This document shows positions 23,390-32,775 of a stretch of DNA of 64,000 bases, piece by piece. The DNA is taken from the NCBI GenBank assembly GCA_021202985.1, contig JAJQCA010000047.1, positions 98,680 through 162,679 on the forward strand. The letters are read 5' to 3'. The position numbers and the translations under genes are program-made. Origin of the DNA: Alistipes sp. GTDB lineage: Bacteria; Bacteroidota; Bacteroidia; Bacteroidales; Rikenellaceae. The stretch's first letter is position 1. Each line of letters opens with the position of its first letter. The notes under the pieces were generated by a model. That model was given only the letters and a program-made list of their open reading frames with translations. It was not told the origin of the DNA and did not search any database.

Positions 23390-24526
23390 ATGACAAAACC
23401 GATAGTTTACTTTCAACTTTTGTTGTTTCTCCTCACCGGCACCATCTCGTGCAAAAACGACAAGGGGGAAAACGGCCCGTTCATTACCGATGAAAACTTC
23501 TACAACCTTTGCCTCGAATTGTACGACACGGACGGGGACGGGGTTTTCACCAGGTACGAGGCCTCCCTGGTTACGGAATTGATACTTAACAACGGGGGTA
23601 TCCGGTCGCTGGAGGGCATAGTATACTTCACCGCACTGGAATACCTCGACTGCACGGAAAACTACATATCCGCCATAGATATGTCCGCTAACCCGGGGCT
23701 TAAAGTTCTCAATGCGAACTTCAATCCCATCGAGACCCTCGACGTCCGGTCCAACCCCCTGTTGGAACAGCTATGGTGCACGCCGCGGGACCTCACCGAG
23801 GGTAAACTGTCCGCATTAGACCTGTCGGGAAACCCCCGGCTCAAAACTCTTGTATGTAACCGTCTGGGGCTGACTTCGATCGACCTGTCGGCCAATCCTC
23901 TCCTCTCGGAAATATATTGCAGCGATAACAAAATACCGACCCTCGAAGTAAGCCATTGCACCGCCCTTACAGAGTTACAAGCGGCATCCTGCGGAATAGC
24001 GGTACTGAATCTTCCCCCGGCCGGTAGACTGGTGCGGCTCAATATCAAAAATAACAATATTAAGTCTCTGGATATGGCCGGGCAGAGTGCCGTCGTGTCC
24101 CTGGCATGCGGCGCCAACCCGCTCACGGTCTTGGAGAATATCAGGGATTGCCGGTCGCTGGTGACACTGGGTTGTTCGGACTGTTCGCTTATGGAACTGA
24201 ATGTTTCCGACCTCGCGACCCTCCGCTCCCTGTATTGTCAGGATAACAGCCTCACCGAACTCGATATCTCGGGTTGCAACGCCTTGTGGACCCTGAACTG
24301 TGACGGAAACCTTCTTACCGAAATCAACACCGCCGGCCTCTCCCGGCTCGAAACCTTTTACTGCCGCAACAACCTCGTCGAACTGCTCGACCTCAGAACC
24401 AATACCGCGCTCCGGCACCTTTACTGCACCGGGAACGAAAACCTTACCGTAGAAATCACGCAACAGATTTTCGACAACCTCTCGGAATATTCTCAGACCG
24501 GAGACGCAACCTTCCGCATAGAGTAA
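23390..24526 (+). CDS. Leucine-rich-repeat surface lipoprotein with an EF-hand-like loop
   Basis: 378 residues. A signal peptide ends LTGTISC, with Cys21 as likely lipidation site. Residues 46-57 (DTDGDGVFTRYE) match an EF-hand calcium loop with ligands at positions 1, 3, 5, 9 and 12. From about residue 60 to 360 are some thirteen short repeats of about 21 residues of the type LxxLxCxxNxLxxLDLSxNxx, with cysteines at the repeat turn, as in internalin-like LRR proteins of Bacteroidetes. Such proteins are usually surface-exposed and bind proteins or glycans; the ligand here is unknown. It is monocistronic, and the next 270 bp (24527-24796) hold no gene, only a short direct repeat of GCCTCACAGGA at about 24580-24600. 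Confidence 0.75.
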   Translation: MTKPIVYFQLLLFLLTGTISCKNDKGENGPFITDENFYNLCLELYDTDGDGVFTRYEASLVTELILNNGGIRSLEGIVYFTALEYLDCTENYISAIDMSANPGLKVLNANFNPIETLDVRSNPLLEQLWCTPRDLTEGKLSALDLSGNPRLKTLVCNRLGLTSIDLSANPLLSEIYCSDNKIPTLEVSHCTALTELQAASCGIAVLNLPPAGRLVRLNIKNNNIKSLDMAGQSAVVSLACGANPLTVLENIRDCRSLVTLGCSDCSLMELNVSDLATLRSLYCQDNSLTELDISGCNALWTLNCDGNLLTEINTAGLSRLETFYCRNNLVELLDLRTNTALRHLYCTGNENLTVEITQQIFDNLSEYSQTGDATFRIE

Positions 24527-24796
24527 TATTCTCTTTACGGAACTTGTCGCCGGCTTGTCCCGTACATGCACCCCGCCGCCTCACAGGACTGCCTCACAGG
24601 ATTCCAAACCCTGGATATTAAAAAAGTGAGCCGCCAAGAATATGAGCAATAATCCCGGCGGGTATCCGGGTGGCATATCGTGCCCCGGTACATTGAAAGG
24701 TTGTGAACGCAGCAGCTGCCGAAACGCGCAAATCTCCCGAAGCACCCTGGCAATCAGAGCGCTCATTCCGGTAAACTTTAGTAATCACGGCAAACC

Positions 24797-25756
24797 TTAA
24801 CTAATCGAATCCCAAACCAGTGCTGAGGCTCCGAGTATGGCGGCGTTTTTACCGTCGATACCCGAAGGAAGTATCTTGACCTTATTCTGGAAATTGGAGA
24901 GCATGTGCATCTCCATATATTTCCGCGTCGGTTCGAAAATATATTTACCCGCTTTGGCAAGGCCGCCGAAAAGGAATATGGCCTCGGGCGATGTGATGGC
25001 TACCGCATCGGCGAGGGCCTGCCCGAGCATCATGCCGGTGTATTCGTAGGCTTCTATGGCGAGCGGGTCGCCGTTAAGTGCGGCCTTGGTAATCATTTCA
25101 GCGGTCAGGTCGTTATAGGCTATATATCGAAATTCGCTCTCCTCCGTATGGTCGGCAAGCAGTTTGAATACGGTGCGTTTGATGCCCGTCGCCGAGACGT
25201 AAGTCTCCAGGCAACCTTTTCTCCCGCATCCGCACCGGCGGCCGGTACGGTTCACGATAACGTGCCCCAGCTCACCGGCGAAACTGTCGTGGCCGTAGAT
25301 TAGTTTCCCGTTCGAGACGAAACCGCTGCCGAGCCCCGTACCGAGTGTTACAACGATGAAGTCCTTCATTCCCTTCGCTCCACCGTATACCATTTCGCCG
25401 ATGGCCGCGGCGTTGGCATCATTAGTGATTATGACAGGAATAGTGGGGAAATAGCGTTTCATTTTGTCCACCACCGGCACAACGCCCTGCCATACGATGT
25501 TTGCAGCGTTCACTATCGTACCGTTGAAATGGTTTGCATTGGGACCGCCGATTCCTATTCCGACGATATCGACCGGGAATTCCAGCTGCCGGATAAGGTT
25601 CTGTATTCCGATATAGAGTTCTTCGACGTACCGTTCGAAGTCGGGAAACTGTTTGGTCGACATTATACTTTCGCCGTACATTTCCCCTTCGGGGTCGACC
25701 AGACCGAATGCCGTATTGGTTCCGCCGATGTCGATACCGATAGCGAGGCTTTTCAT
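24797..25756 (-). CDS. ROK family sugar kinase (probable glucokinase)
   Basis: A 319-residue cytoplasmic kinase. The phosphate-binding motif GIDIGGTNT is at residues 7-15. NDANAAAIGE carries the catalytic Asp. GTGLGSGFV is the second phosphate loop. The ROK zinc-binding signature with CGCGRKGCLE comes at about residues 175-185, preceded by the GELGH histidine. ROK kinases phosphorylate glucose, N-acetylmannosamine or similar hexoses; lack of a DNA-binding domain excludes a NagC/XylR-type repressor. Bacteroidetes homologues are commonly glucokinases, so that is the best guess. It is divergent from the polyprenyl synthase, with facing promoters. Confidence 0.88.
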   Translation of the reverse strand: MKSLAIGIDIGGTNTAFGLVDPEGEMYGESIMSTKQFPDFERYVEELYIGIQNLIRQLEFPVDIVGIGIGGPNANHFNGTIVNAANIVWQGVVPVVDKMKRYFPTIPVIITNDANAAAIGEMVYGGAKGMKDFIVVTLGTGLGSGFVSNGKLIYGHDSFAGELGHVIVNRTGRRCGCGRKGCLETYVSATGIKRTVFKLLADHTEESEFRYIAYNDLTAEMITKAALNGDPLAIEAYEYTGMMLGQALADAVAITSPEAIFLFGGLAKAGKYIFEPTRKYMEMHMLSNFQNKVKILPSGIDGKNAAILGASALVWDSIS

Positions 25757-25799
25757 TTGTGGGAGCAGGTTAGTTAGTTATTAAAAAATTTTAATTTCA

Positions 25800-25830
25800 T
25801 AAAATTAAATAATTATCGGATGATTGCAAA
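25800..25830 (-). promoter_or_regulatory. -33/-7 promoter of the ROK kinase gene
   Basis: On the minus strand: TTTG (25827-25830), a 19-bp spacer, then TAATTTTA (25800-25807), one mismatch in the -7 box. Confidence 0.5.
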
Positions 25831-25868
25831 AAGCGGACGGTAAATTTAGCCGATCGGGCAAGAAAACG

Positions 25869-25876
25869 TATATTTG
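25869..25876 (+). promoter_or_regulatory. -7 box for the polyprenyl synthetase gene (TATATTTG)
   Basis: Exact consensus 60 bp upstream of the ATG at 25937; the upstream in-frame TTG at 25874 overlaps it and is therefore not used. Confidence 0.6.
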
Positions 25877-25936
25877 CAAGGGGTCGTCCGGCCCGTTTCC
25901 CCTATACCGGTTTTGCCGGAGTTAAATTCACACAGC

Positions 25937-26911
25937 ATGTTTACAAAACAAGAATTATCACAGAAAATAGAGAACTATATAAGTTCGCTCCATTTTCCCG
26001 GTGAACCTGCGGAGCTTTATTCCCCTATCCGCTACATTCTCGAGGAAGGCGGGAAGCGGGTAAGGCCCCTGCTGCTCACGATTGTCTGCGACATTTACGG
26101 CGGCGAGGTGGACGGTGCGCTGCCGTGCGCCGCCGCGCTGGAGGTTTTCCACAATTTTACCCTGCTGCACGACGATATAATGGACAACGCCGAAATCCGC
26201 CGCGGCAAACCGACGGTCTATAAGAAGTGGGGCGAGAACAGCGCAATACTATCAGGGGACGCGATGGTTATCTATTCGTACCACCTGTTGGCCAAATCGG
26301 CCGGCGGAAGGCTTCCCGCTTTGTTGGACGAGTTCAACAAAATGGCACTCCAGGTATGCGAAGGCCAGCAGTACGATATGGATTTCGAACGCCGTGAGGA
26401 CGTCACCATCGAGGAATACCTGACTATGATACGGTTAAAAACCGCGGTTATATTCGGGGTCGCGGCCAAGATGGGCGGTATACTTTCGGGAGCGCCCGGG
26501 GAGGATCTCGATATCCTTTACCAGTACGGCACCGAGCTGGGTCTCGCGTTCCAGATACAAGACGATTACCTCGACACCTACGGCACCAGCGAGGTGCTCG
26601 GCAAGCAGGTGGGCGGCGATATCGCCGAGAGCAAAAAAACCTTCCTCGCCATCAACGCGCTCAGCGAAGCCGGTGCGGCGACACGGCGTGCGTTGCTGGG
26701 TACCTTTGCCGACCGGTCTCTGCCGCTGTCGCATAAGATAAGCCGCGTCCGCACGATTTACGATTCGCTCGATATCCCGCGCATGTCGCGGAAGGTGGTG
26801 GACAGCCACCTCGGCCGTGCTTCGGAGCTCGTGGGGGAACTGTCCGCAGGCCCGGAGAAATCGGCACCCCTGTGCGACCTTATACAATCCCTCGCCGACC
26901 GGAACAAATAA
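25937..26911 (+). CDS. Trans-polyprenyl diphosphate synthase
   Basis: Condenses isopentenyl diphosphate units onto an allylic primer, giving the side chain of menaquinone or a related chain. The 324-residue protein has both aspartate-rich motifs: DDIMDNAEIRRG with the first DDxxD (about residue 77) and QIQDDYLD (about 203). GGKRVRP lies near residue 38 and KKTF after the second motif. The residues before the first DDxxD (FTLLH) have no bulky aromatic immediately upstream, compatible with a longer product such as octaprenyl diphosphate, but chain length cannot be set from this. It would act downstream of IspG and supply the menaquinone pathway begun by MqnA. EamA transporter follows after 58 bp. 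Confidence 0.92.
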   Translation: MFTKQELSQKIENYISSLHFPGEPAELYSPIRYILEEGGKRVRPLLLTIVCDIYGGEVDGALPCAAALEVFHNFTLLHDDIMDNAEIRRGKPTVYKKWGENSAILSGDAMVIYSYHLLAKSAGGRLPALLDEFNKMALQVCEGQQYDMDFERREDVTIEEYLTMIRLKTAVIFGVAAKMGGILSGAPGEDLDILYQYGTELGLAFQIQDDYLDTYGTSEVLGKQVGGDIAESKKTFLAINALSEAGAATRRALLGTFADRSLPLSHKISRVRTIYDSLDIPRMSRKVVDSHLGRASELVGELSAGPEKSAPLCDLIQSLADRNK

Positions 26912-26969
26912 AAGTCCCGACAGCCGGCCGTATCCGGGGCACCGGGAATGAATTAATCTCAATATCGGT

Positions 26970-27851
26970 ATGTGGTATTTACTTGCGGCCATCCTCGGGT
27001 CGTCTTCCCTTGTAATAATATTAAAAGTGTTCGACCTGAAGGGTGTCGACCTGAACGCGGGGATTACCGTCAATTATATCGTGGCATCCTCGCTGGCGTT
27101 CGGTTTTGCTCCGGGTGTGCCGCCCGTAAAGCAGATAACCGGAGCGGAATGGTTCGGCATCGCGCTGCTGATAGGGGCTTTGTTCATGTTTTCGTTCGTG
27201 GTATACGCACTCTCGGCCCAGCGGTCGGGGGTCGCCGTAACGACCATATCGGGAAGGGCGGCGGTGGTGATTCCCGTGGTGTTCGCATTCCTTTTCCTCG
27301 GCGAACATCCCACGGCGGCTAAAATAGCCCTGCTGGCCGTGATACTGCTGTCCATGTTCCTGATTCTGAAAAAACCATCGGGGGAGGGTTCCGGGGATGT
27401 TAAAGGACTACCCCATGCGGCCATGCTTGCATTGCCGCTTGCGGTGTTCCTTTTCAACGGCGTAAACGACACCCTGGTGCAATTCGCCCAACGCACCCGC
27501 ATCTCCTCCGAAGACCTCTACCCGGTGTTCAACGGGGTGATGTTCGCCGCCGGCGCGGTTACCGGGCTTATCTGTTTCCTTGCCGGGAACATACGCAAGC
27601 GCCACCGCCCGACGCTTCGCGACCTGGGATGGGGTGCGCTCCTCGGTGTGATGAACTGGATATGTATGACCGGGGTTTTCTACGGGTTGGGCTATATGGA
27701 CGGCTCGGTATTCTACCCGCTCTATTACACCGGAGCCATTGTCCTCGCCACGGTGGCAGGGGTATGGATATTCCGCGAGAGGCTCTCGGCCCTGAATTAT
27801 ACCGGAATTGCACTGGCCGTGGCGGCAATAGCCGTGCTGAGCATGATTTAG
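26970..27851 (+). CDS. EamA-type (DMT superfamily) transporter
   Basis: A 293-residue inner-membrane protein with ten hydrophobic segments in two EamA repeats. The first includes VVYALSAQRSGVAVTTISGRAAVVIPVVFAFLFLGE, and the second GSVFYPLYYTGAIVLATVAGVWIFRERLS, each ending in the typical '(F/Y)-x-E' turn. DMT family members export amino acids, nucleobases or other metabolites. No substrate can be deduced. It follows the polyprenyl synthase by 58 bp on the same strand and is closed by a strong terminator, so the pair may be co-transcribed. Confidence 0.88.
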   Translation: MWYLLAAILGSSSLVIILKVFDLKGVDLNAGITVNYIVASSLAFGFAPGVPPVKQITGAEWFGIALLIGALFMFSFVVYALSAQRSGVAVTTISGRAAVVIPVVFAFLFLGEHPTAAKIALLAVILLSMFLILKKPSGEGSGDVKGLPHAAMLALPLAVFLFNGVNDTLVQFAQRTRISSEDLYPVFNGVMFAAGAVTGLICFLAGNIRKRHRPTLRDLGWGALLGVMNWICMTGVFYGLGYMDGSVFYPLYYTGAIVLATVAGVWIFRERLSALNYTGIALAVAAIAVLSMI

Positions 27852-27864
27852 TAAAGAAATAACC

Positions 27865-27900
27865 AAAGCAGGGCCGCACCTTTCGGTGCGGCCCTGCTTT
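27865..27900. terminator. Bidirectional terminator
   Basis: 16-bp perfect stem (AAAGCAGGGCCGCACC with its complement) and a TTTC loop, between the convergent DMT and porin genes. Confidence 0.9.
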
Positions 27901-27912
27901 GTAGGTGTGTAT

Positions 27913-29487
27913 TTAAAACCGGAAACCCAACGTTGCAACCACCGAGTGGCGGTCCGTTTTCTGGGTGGGATTTCCGCTGTCCCATACCTTGTTATCCGAA
28001 GTTACGTAGTGATATACATAATAGTCGGTATACTTCGTATGGTTGTACGAGTATGCAAGGTCGAGATAGGACATCCTTCCGAGTCGGAAGCCAATACCTC
28101 CCGAGGCCCCTATATTCTGCTTAGGTACGGGAGAGTCGTAAGCCTCCCGGGCCAGGTCGATATCTACCATCGAATCGGTGTAGGTAAACCCTACCCGCAG
28201 GGCTACATCCGGACCGAACGGACGTATCTCGGCACCGGCCCTTACGGTGTTGTTACCTTTGAAAAGGTATTTGACCTCGTCGTTAAAGCCCCAGCGGTAG
28301 TCGCTGTCGTCGTTATTCAGCCTCATCGAGTTGTACCATGTCCGCTCATAGTCCACGGCGAGGATGCCGGTACTGCCGAAAGTGTAGGAGATACCGCCGA
28401 GGAAACGTGTGGGAGTTGAAAAATCGTAATCGAACCGGTCGTAGGGCGTGTCGTCCCAGTTGTTGCCGTCCGGGAAATAGACCGTCATGCCGGCGTTATA
28501 GGAGTGGGTGGTGTTCATATAAGTGGGAGTGTGTACGGCGACCCCGATACGCAGTTCTTCCACGGGGCGATATGTAAGCCCCACTTTTAGATTGACACCC
28601 GTACCGGTAATTTTATAGCTTTGACCGTAAAACATCCCCACCGCCGGATCGTTTGCGCCTGAATTGTTCTCGTAAGTTTCGGAATAGCTCACAGTCTGCT
28701 TGAACTGCAGGTCCTGAACGCCTACCGAGAAGCCGAGATAGAGTTTGTTCTGGAAGTTGAAACCGGCCGCAAAGTTATATTCCCCAATACTGCCGCGCGT
28801 ATTGAGCACGGTCCCCTGGTAGATTACGGCGTCATCAGAAAGAACGTTACTGCCGTAAACGCCGTCCGTTGCCCCCGGGTCTATCAAATAGGTATTGTAT
28901 GCCATCAGGGCACCCCACCTGTCGATAGTCGTGTTCCGGAATGTTGCGCTTTTCATACTGCTGTGCGAAGTGCCGGCCAGTTGCTGCATGAACAGGTCGG
29001 CCACGGATGTACGGTTGCTGCCGTGCTGCATTGAGCTGATAATATTGAAGTCGGCAACTTTGTTGTATGCCACCCCGAATGTGAAACTGGTCAGGCCCCC
29101 GCTTCCCTGGTAGAAATTAATCGCCGTTCCGATATTGGCCGGCGAGAAACGGGTCTTGCCGTTGCTGCCGTTGGTGATTCCGAGAGGGTCGGTGTTATTT
29201 GTCTTGGTAATCGAAACCATCGGGGTGAATCCAAGTTCCGAACTCTGGTACATACCCAATCCTGCCGGGTTTAGGCTCATGGTCGTAAGGTCGGCTCCGA
29301 GAGAGGTAAACGCCCCGCCCATCCCCATGCTACGCGCGGTACCGAACTGGGTGCCGGTGAAAGACATGCGCGCAAGGTCGGTGGGGGTAAGGTCGGATTG
29401 GGAGAACAGCAGGCCCGTCTGGCCGTACGCCACTCCCTGGGTTACCATTAAGGCAACGGCCGATAAGAGACAAGTTATCTTTTTCAT
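27913..29487 (-). CDS. OmpP1/FadL family outer-membrane transporter
   Basis: A 524-residue outer-membrane beta-barrel. The signal peptide (MKKITCLLSAVALMVTQGVAYGQ) is followed by SARSMGMGGAFTSLGADL-type sequence with SLNPAGLG, the N-terminal hatch motif seen in FadL/TodX and in many Bacteroidetes 'OmpP1' proteins. The remainder has alternating strands and ends in an aromatic residue (LGFRF), as barrel proteins do for BAM recognition. FadL proteins import hydrophobic compounds such as fatty acids; the Bacteroidetes relatives are mostly uncharacterised. I choose the ATG at 29487; the upstream in-frame start adds residues before the signal peptide. Confidence 0.85.
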   Translation of the reverse strand: MKKITCLLSAVALMVTQGVAYGQTGLLFSQSDLTPTDLARMSFTGTQFGTARSMGMGGAFTSLGADLTTMSLNPAGLGMYQSSELGFTPMVSITKTNNTDPLGITNGSNGKTRFSPANIGTAINFYQGSGGLTSFTFGVAYNKVADFNIISSMQHGSNRTSVADLFMQQLAGTSHSSMKSATFRNTTIDRWGALMAYNTYLIDPGATDGVYGSNVLSDDAVIYQGTVLNTRGSIGEYNFAAGFNFQNKLYLGFSVGVQDLQFKQTVSYSETYENNSGANDPAVGMFYGQSYKITGTGVNLKVGLTYRPVEELRIGVAVHTPTYMNTTHSYNAGMTVYFPDGNNWDDTPYDRFDYDFSTPTRFLGGISYTFGSTGILAVDYERTWYNSMRLNNDDSDYRWGFNDEVKYLFKGNNTVRAGAEIRPFGPDVALRVGFTYTDSMVDIDLAREAYDSPVPKQNIGASGGIGFRLGRMSYLDLAYSYNHTKYTDYYVYHYVTSDNKVWDSGNPTQKTDRHSVVATLGFRF

Positions 29488-29510
29488 AAAAGTTTCGGTT
29501 AAGTCGGACA

Positions 29511-29545
29511 TAAAAAGGGCCCCGGCCCGGGTGGAGCTGGGGCCC
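29511..29545 (-). terminator. Intrinsic terminator of the low-complexity lipoprotein gene
   Basis: On the minus strand GGGCCCC and GGGGCCC form a stem followed by TTTTTA, just after the stop at 29568. It separates that gene from the porin gene. Confidence 0.75.
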
Positions 29546-29567
29546 TGTTATTATTACAGGATGTTGT

Positions 29568-30833
29568 TTACCTTCTCGACGAGCCGCCGCTCGAACCCCC
29601 GCGCGAACTGCTGCCGCCCGAACTCGAGCTCGACCCCGAACTACGGCTCGAAGAACCGCTGCTCATGCTGCCGCTGCTCCGTGAAGAGCCGGACGAACTC
29701 GACGAGCCTACCGAACTGCTGCGCGAAGTGCTGCTGCTGCCGGTGCCGACTCCCGAACCTCTCGAGGTCGAGGACGTTCCGGTGGAAACCCCGGTCGAGG
29801 TTCCGCGTGAAGTGGAACTGCTGCCTGACGATACGGTACCCGAGCCGCGCGAAGTGCCCGTGCCGGTCGAAGTGGCCGTACCCCTCGACGAAGTTGCGGT
29901 GCCGGTTGTGGAGGTACCCCGCGAGGTCGAACCGCCTATCGTGGTCGACGAACCCCTCGAAGTGCCGGTCGTGGAGCCGTAACTGCCGGTCCTCGACGTG
30001 GTGGAAGTTCCTCCGCGCGAAGTGGAGGCGGAATTCCTCGAGGTGGTAGTCCGGTAACCGTTCGACCATGTGGGCTGGTTATACCGCGCCGATGCGCGTG
30101 ACGAACCTCCGTAATGGTACCCGTACCGGTAGTGAGGCGGGTAGTAATGGTGGTGGTGGAAGCCATGATACCCCCAGTAGTAGGGCGAGTTCCAGCCCCA
30201 ATACCAGTTATAAGACGGACCCCACGGGCCGTAATAGTGGCTTCCCCAATAATAATTACGCCATCCGTAGTAATATCCCGCGCCGAACGACCACCAGGGA
30301 GTACCCCAGCCGAACGAGAAATTGAACGACGGCCTGCCCCAGTACCCGAACATCGAGGTGACGTATTTGGGTTCCACCCATATTTCGTCGCCCATCACCA
30401 TCACGTTGTAAAACGCCGGGTCGTAAGCCTGGGCGTACCATCCGGCGCTCGAGAAACGCAGGTTATAATAGCTCGACGGCATTTTATATGTAGGCGACTG
30501 GAAACCCCGCAACCTGCGCTCGTAAGCACTTTCGTAGTCGGTCACGAGTATTTCATCGTAAGGATTTGTCGCCTCTTCGTATACAATTTCCATCTGGTTG
30601 GCTTCGGCAGCGGCTATCATGGCGCGCAGTTTGGCTGCACGCGCCTCGGCTTCGGCCTGCGCGGCCTCGGCTTCCAGCCTCTCCCTCTCTGCGATGGCTA
30701 TCCTGTTATGCGTACCGTAAAGGTCGTCCCCCAATCGGGCGGACGAGGAGTACGAAGTAGTGGAACAGCCTGCCGTCAGCACGGCGGCAACCGCTACTGC
30801 CATCATACCTATTATCTTCCTCTTCTTTTCCAT
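29568..30833 (-). CDS. Low-complexity lipoprotein with Tyr/Trp-rich and Ser/Thr/Gly/Arg-rich regions
   Basis: 421 residues, no named family. MEKKRKIIGMMAVAVAAVLTAGC is a clear lipoprotein signal (lipobox LTAGC). Next comes a short Ala/Glu-rich helix (about 50-80), then a region of unknown fold, then about 90 residues extremely rich in Tyr, Trp, Gly and His (roughly 160-250). The last ~165 residues are almost only Ser, Thr, Gly and Arg with irregular SRG(T/S) units. Such a tail is disordered and could bind peptidoglycan or nucleic acid, or carry glycans (Ser/Thr O-glycosylation is common in Bacteroidetes exported proteins). Repeat-rich DNA makes it prone to length variation. The opposite strand is open here by composition alone. 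Confidence 0.7.
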   Translation of the reverse strand: MEKKRKIIGMMAVAVAAVLTAGCSTTSYSSSARLGDDLYGTHNRIAIAERERLEAEAAQAEAEARAAKLRAMIAAAEANQMEIVYEEATNPYDEILVTDYESAYERRLRGFQSPTYKMPSSYYNLRFSSAGWYAQAYDPAFYNVMVMGDEIWVEPKYVTSMFGYWGRPSFNFSFGWGTPWWSFGAGYYYGWRNYYWGSHYYGPWGPSYNWYWGWNSPYYWGYHGFHHHHYYPPHYRYGYHYGGSSRASARYNQPTWSNGYRTTTSRNSASTSRGGTSTTSRTGSYGSTTGTSRGSSTTIGGSTSRGTSTTGTATSSRGTATSTGTGTSRGSGTVSSGSSSTSRGTSTGVSTGTSSTSRGSGVGTGSSSTSRSSSVGSSSSSGSSRSSGSMSSGSSSRSSGSSSSSGGSSSRGGSSGGSSRR

Positions 30834-31187
30834 ATTTATAAGTATTACAGGTCCGGTTACAATATTATAATATTTAAACGAAAATAGTGCCGTATTAAGT
30901 ATGCTCCGTTAAATATTTCGTTCGGTCTCCCACGATACCGCATTTAGTCCGCCGCTGCGTGAATAACCACTGCCGGAGGTGCCCGCAATGCCTCCCTTTA
31001 CCGGTAAGATGCCCGGAACGGCTGCGGCGTTGCATAGGGTATTGTCCCGAATGTCGTTTACGGTGGACCCATTTTCCGGTTACGCACCGCGCACACCCTT
31101 TTTCCAAAGATAGTAAAAAAACACCGTTCCGCCATACTCAGCGCCTATTACGGCCGGGTATATTGGCTTAATCTTACGGAAAAATAG
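30834..31187. other. Intergenic region before proS, no gene seen
   Basis: About 350 bp between divergent genes. It contains a perfect 14-bp palindrome (AATATTATAATATT, near 30863-30876) and the proS promoter at its right end. Short ORFs here have no family resemblance. Confidence 0.4.
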
Positions 31188-31195
31188 TACCTTTG
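31188..31195 (+). promoter_or_regulatory. -7 box for proS (TACCTTTG)
   Basis: Exact consensus 24 bp upstream of the ATG at 31220; a TTG lies 22 bp further upstream, slightly too far for an ideal -33. Confidence 0.6.
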
Positions 31196-31219
31196 CGTCC
31201 GGTACAAAGAAATTACGTT

Positions 31220-32701
31220 ATGGCCAAAGAATTGAAGGAACTCACAAGCCGGGAAGAGAATTATTCCCAATGGTATAACGACCTGGTGCTGAAGGCCGGG
31301 CTGGCCGAATACTCGGCCGTGCGCGGGAGCATGGTCATCAAACCGTACGGTTACGCCATATGGGAGAAGATGCAGCGCGCCCTGGACGATATGTTCAAGG
31401 AGACGGGTCACGTGAACGCCTACTTCCCGCTATTTATCCCCAAATCGTTTTTCAGCCGCGAGGCGAAGCACGTGGAAGGGTTTGCCAAAGAGTGCGCCGT
31501 GGTCACCCATTACCGCCTGATGAACGACGGGCAGGGCGGTGTGACGGTGGACCCGGACGCCAAGCTCGAAGAGGAACTGGTAGTACGGCCGACTTCCGAA
31601 ACCATAATCTGGAACACATACAAGGGCTGGATACAGTCCTACCGCGACCTGCCGATACTCTGTAACCAGTGGGCCAACGTGGTACGCTGGGAGATGCGCA
31701 CGCGCCTTTTTCTACGGACGGCCGAATTCCTGTGGCAGGAGGGCCATACAGCCCACGAGACAAGGCAGGAAGCCGAGGAGGAGACCCTGCGGATGGTGAA
31801 TGTCTACCGCGACTTTGCCGAGGGGTGGATGGGCGTTCCCGTGGTTGTGGGGCATAAATCGGAGAGCGAACGGTTTGCCGGAGCGGAGGACACCCTCACC
31901 ATCGAGGCGCTTATGCAGGACGGAAAGGCCCTGCAAAGCGGCACCTCGCATTTCCTGGGCCAGAACTTCGCCAAAGCGTTCGACGTACAGTTCGCCAACC
32001 GCGAGGGCAAACTCCAATACGTATGGGCCACCTCATGGGGCGTATCCACGCGGCTTATGGGGGCTCTGATTATGGCCCATTCCGATAATAACGGACTGGT
32101 ACTCCCCCCGAAACTCGCTCCGATACAGGTAGTCCTCGTTCCGATTTACAAGGGCGCGGAGGAACATGCCACGGTATGCGGCAGGCTCCACGAAATTGCG
32201 GATTCGTTGAAACAAAAAGGCATCAGCGTGAAGGTGGACGACCGCGACAATGTAAGGTCAGGGTTCAAATTCGCAGAATATGAGCTTAAAGGCGTACCCG
32301 TACGGCTCGCCCTCGGCCCGCGCGACATGGCTTCCGGCACCATCGAGCTGGCCCGGCGCGACACTCTTTCCAAAGAGGTCGTTCCCCAGGAAGGGCTTGC
32401 CGACCGTATAGAGGCCCTTATGGATGAAATCCAAAGGAATATATTCGCTAAGGCGCTCAGTTTCCGCGAGAGCATGACAACTGTTGTGGACGATTACGGG
32501 GAATTCAAACGCCTGCTGGACGAAAAGGGCGGCTTCCTGCTCGCCCACTGGGACGGAACTCCCGAAACGGAGGAGGCCATTAAGACCGAAACAAAGGCCA
32601 CGATACGATGCATACCTCTCGACGCACCGTACGAAGAGGGTAAATGTATCTATACCGGCAAGCCTTCGAACCGCCGGGTTATTTTCGCACGGAGCTATTA
32701 A
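31220..32701 (+). CDS. proS: Prolyl-tRNA synthetase (archaeal/eukaryotic-type)
   Basis: Charges tRNA-Pro. The 493-residue protein is the short type without the INS editing domain and with the C-terminal extension ending in tyrosine (IFARSY), as is usual in Bacteroidetes. Class II motifs are visible: motif 1 around [18 protein letters not shown], motif 2 with [10 protein letters not shown], and motif 3 in the [14 protein letters not shown] to [10 protein letters not shown] region. The anticodon-binding domain begins around residue 290 ([11 protein letters not shown]). I use the ATG at 31220 (MAKELKEL), which the promoter position supports; the upstream in-frame start at 31193 lies inside the -7 box. 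The U32 gene follows after 74 bp. Confidence 0.97.
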   Translation: MAKELKELTSREENYSQWYNDLVLKAGLAEYSAVRGSMVIKPYGYAIWEKMQRALDDMFKETGHVNAYFPLFIPKSFFSREAKHVEGFAKECAVVTHYRLMNDGQGGVTVDPDAKLEEELVVRPTSETIIWNTYKGWIQSYRDLPILCNQWANVVRWEMRTRLFLRTAEFLWQEGHTAHETRQEAEEETLRMVNVYRDFAEGWMGVPVVVGHKSESERFAGAEDTLTIEALMQDGKALQSGTSHFLGQNFAKAFDVQFANREGKLQYVWATSWGVSTRLMGALIMAHSDNNGLVLPPKLAPIQVVLVPIYKGAEEHATVCGRLHEIADSLKQKGISVKVDDRDNVRSGFKFAEYELKGVPVRLALGPRDMASGTIELARRDTLSKEVVPQEGLADRIEALMDEIQRNIFAKALSFRESMTTVVDDYGEFKRLLDEKGGFLLAHWDGTPETEEAIKTETKATIRCIPLDAPYEEGKCIYTGKPSNRRVIFARSY

Positions 32702-32775
32702 CCGGACAAGACAGCTGCACTCCGGGCCGACTCCGCCTCGGTCCGGGATGTGTGTCGCCGGGCCACTATTCAGTT

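Noticed and set aside
24527..24796. Small minus-strand ORFs after the LRR gene
   Set aside because: About 60-70 codons with no signal peptide, motif or promoter; they lie between two well-defined genes without translation signals.
29665..29982. 105-codon plus-strand frame opposite the Ser/Arg/Gly-rich lipoprotein tail
   Set aside because: It is rich in Val, Pro and Glu only because it is the complement of the repetitive SRG-coding sequence. No start signal, no domain; a shadow of the real gene.
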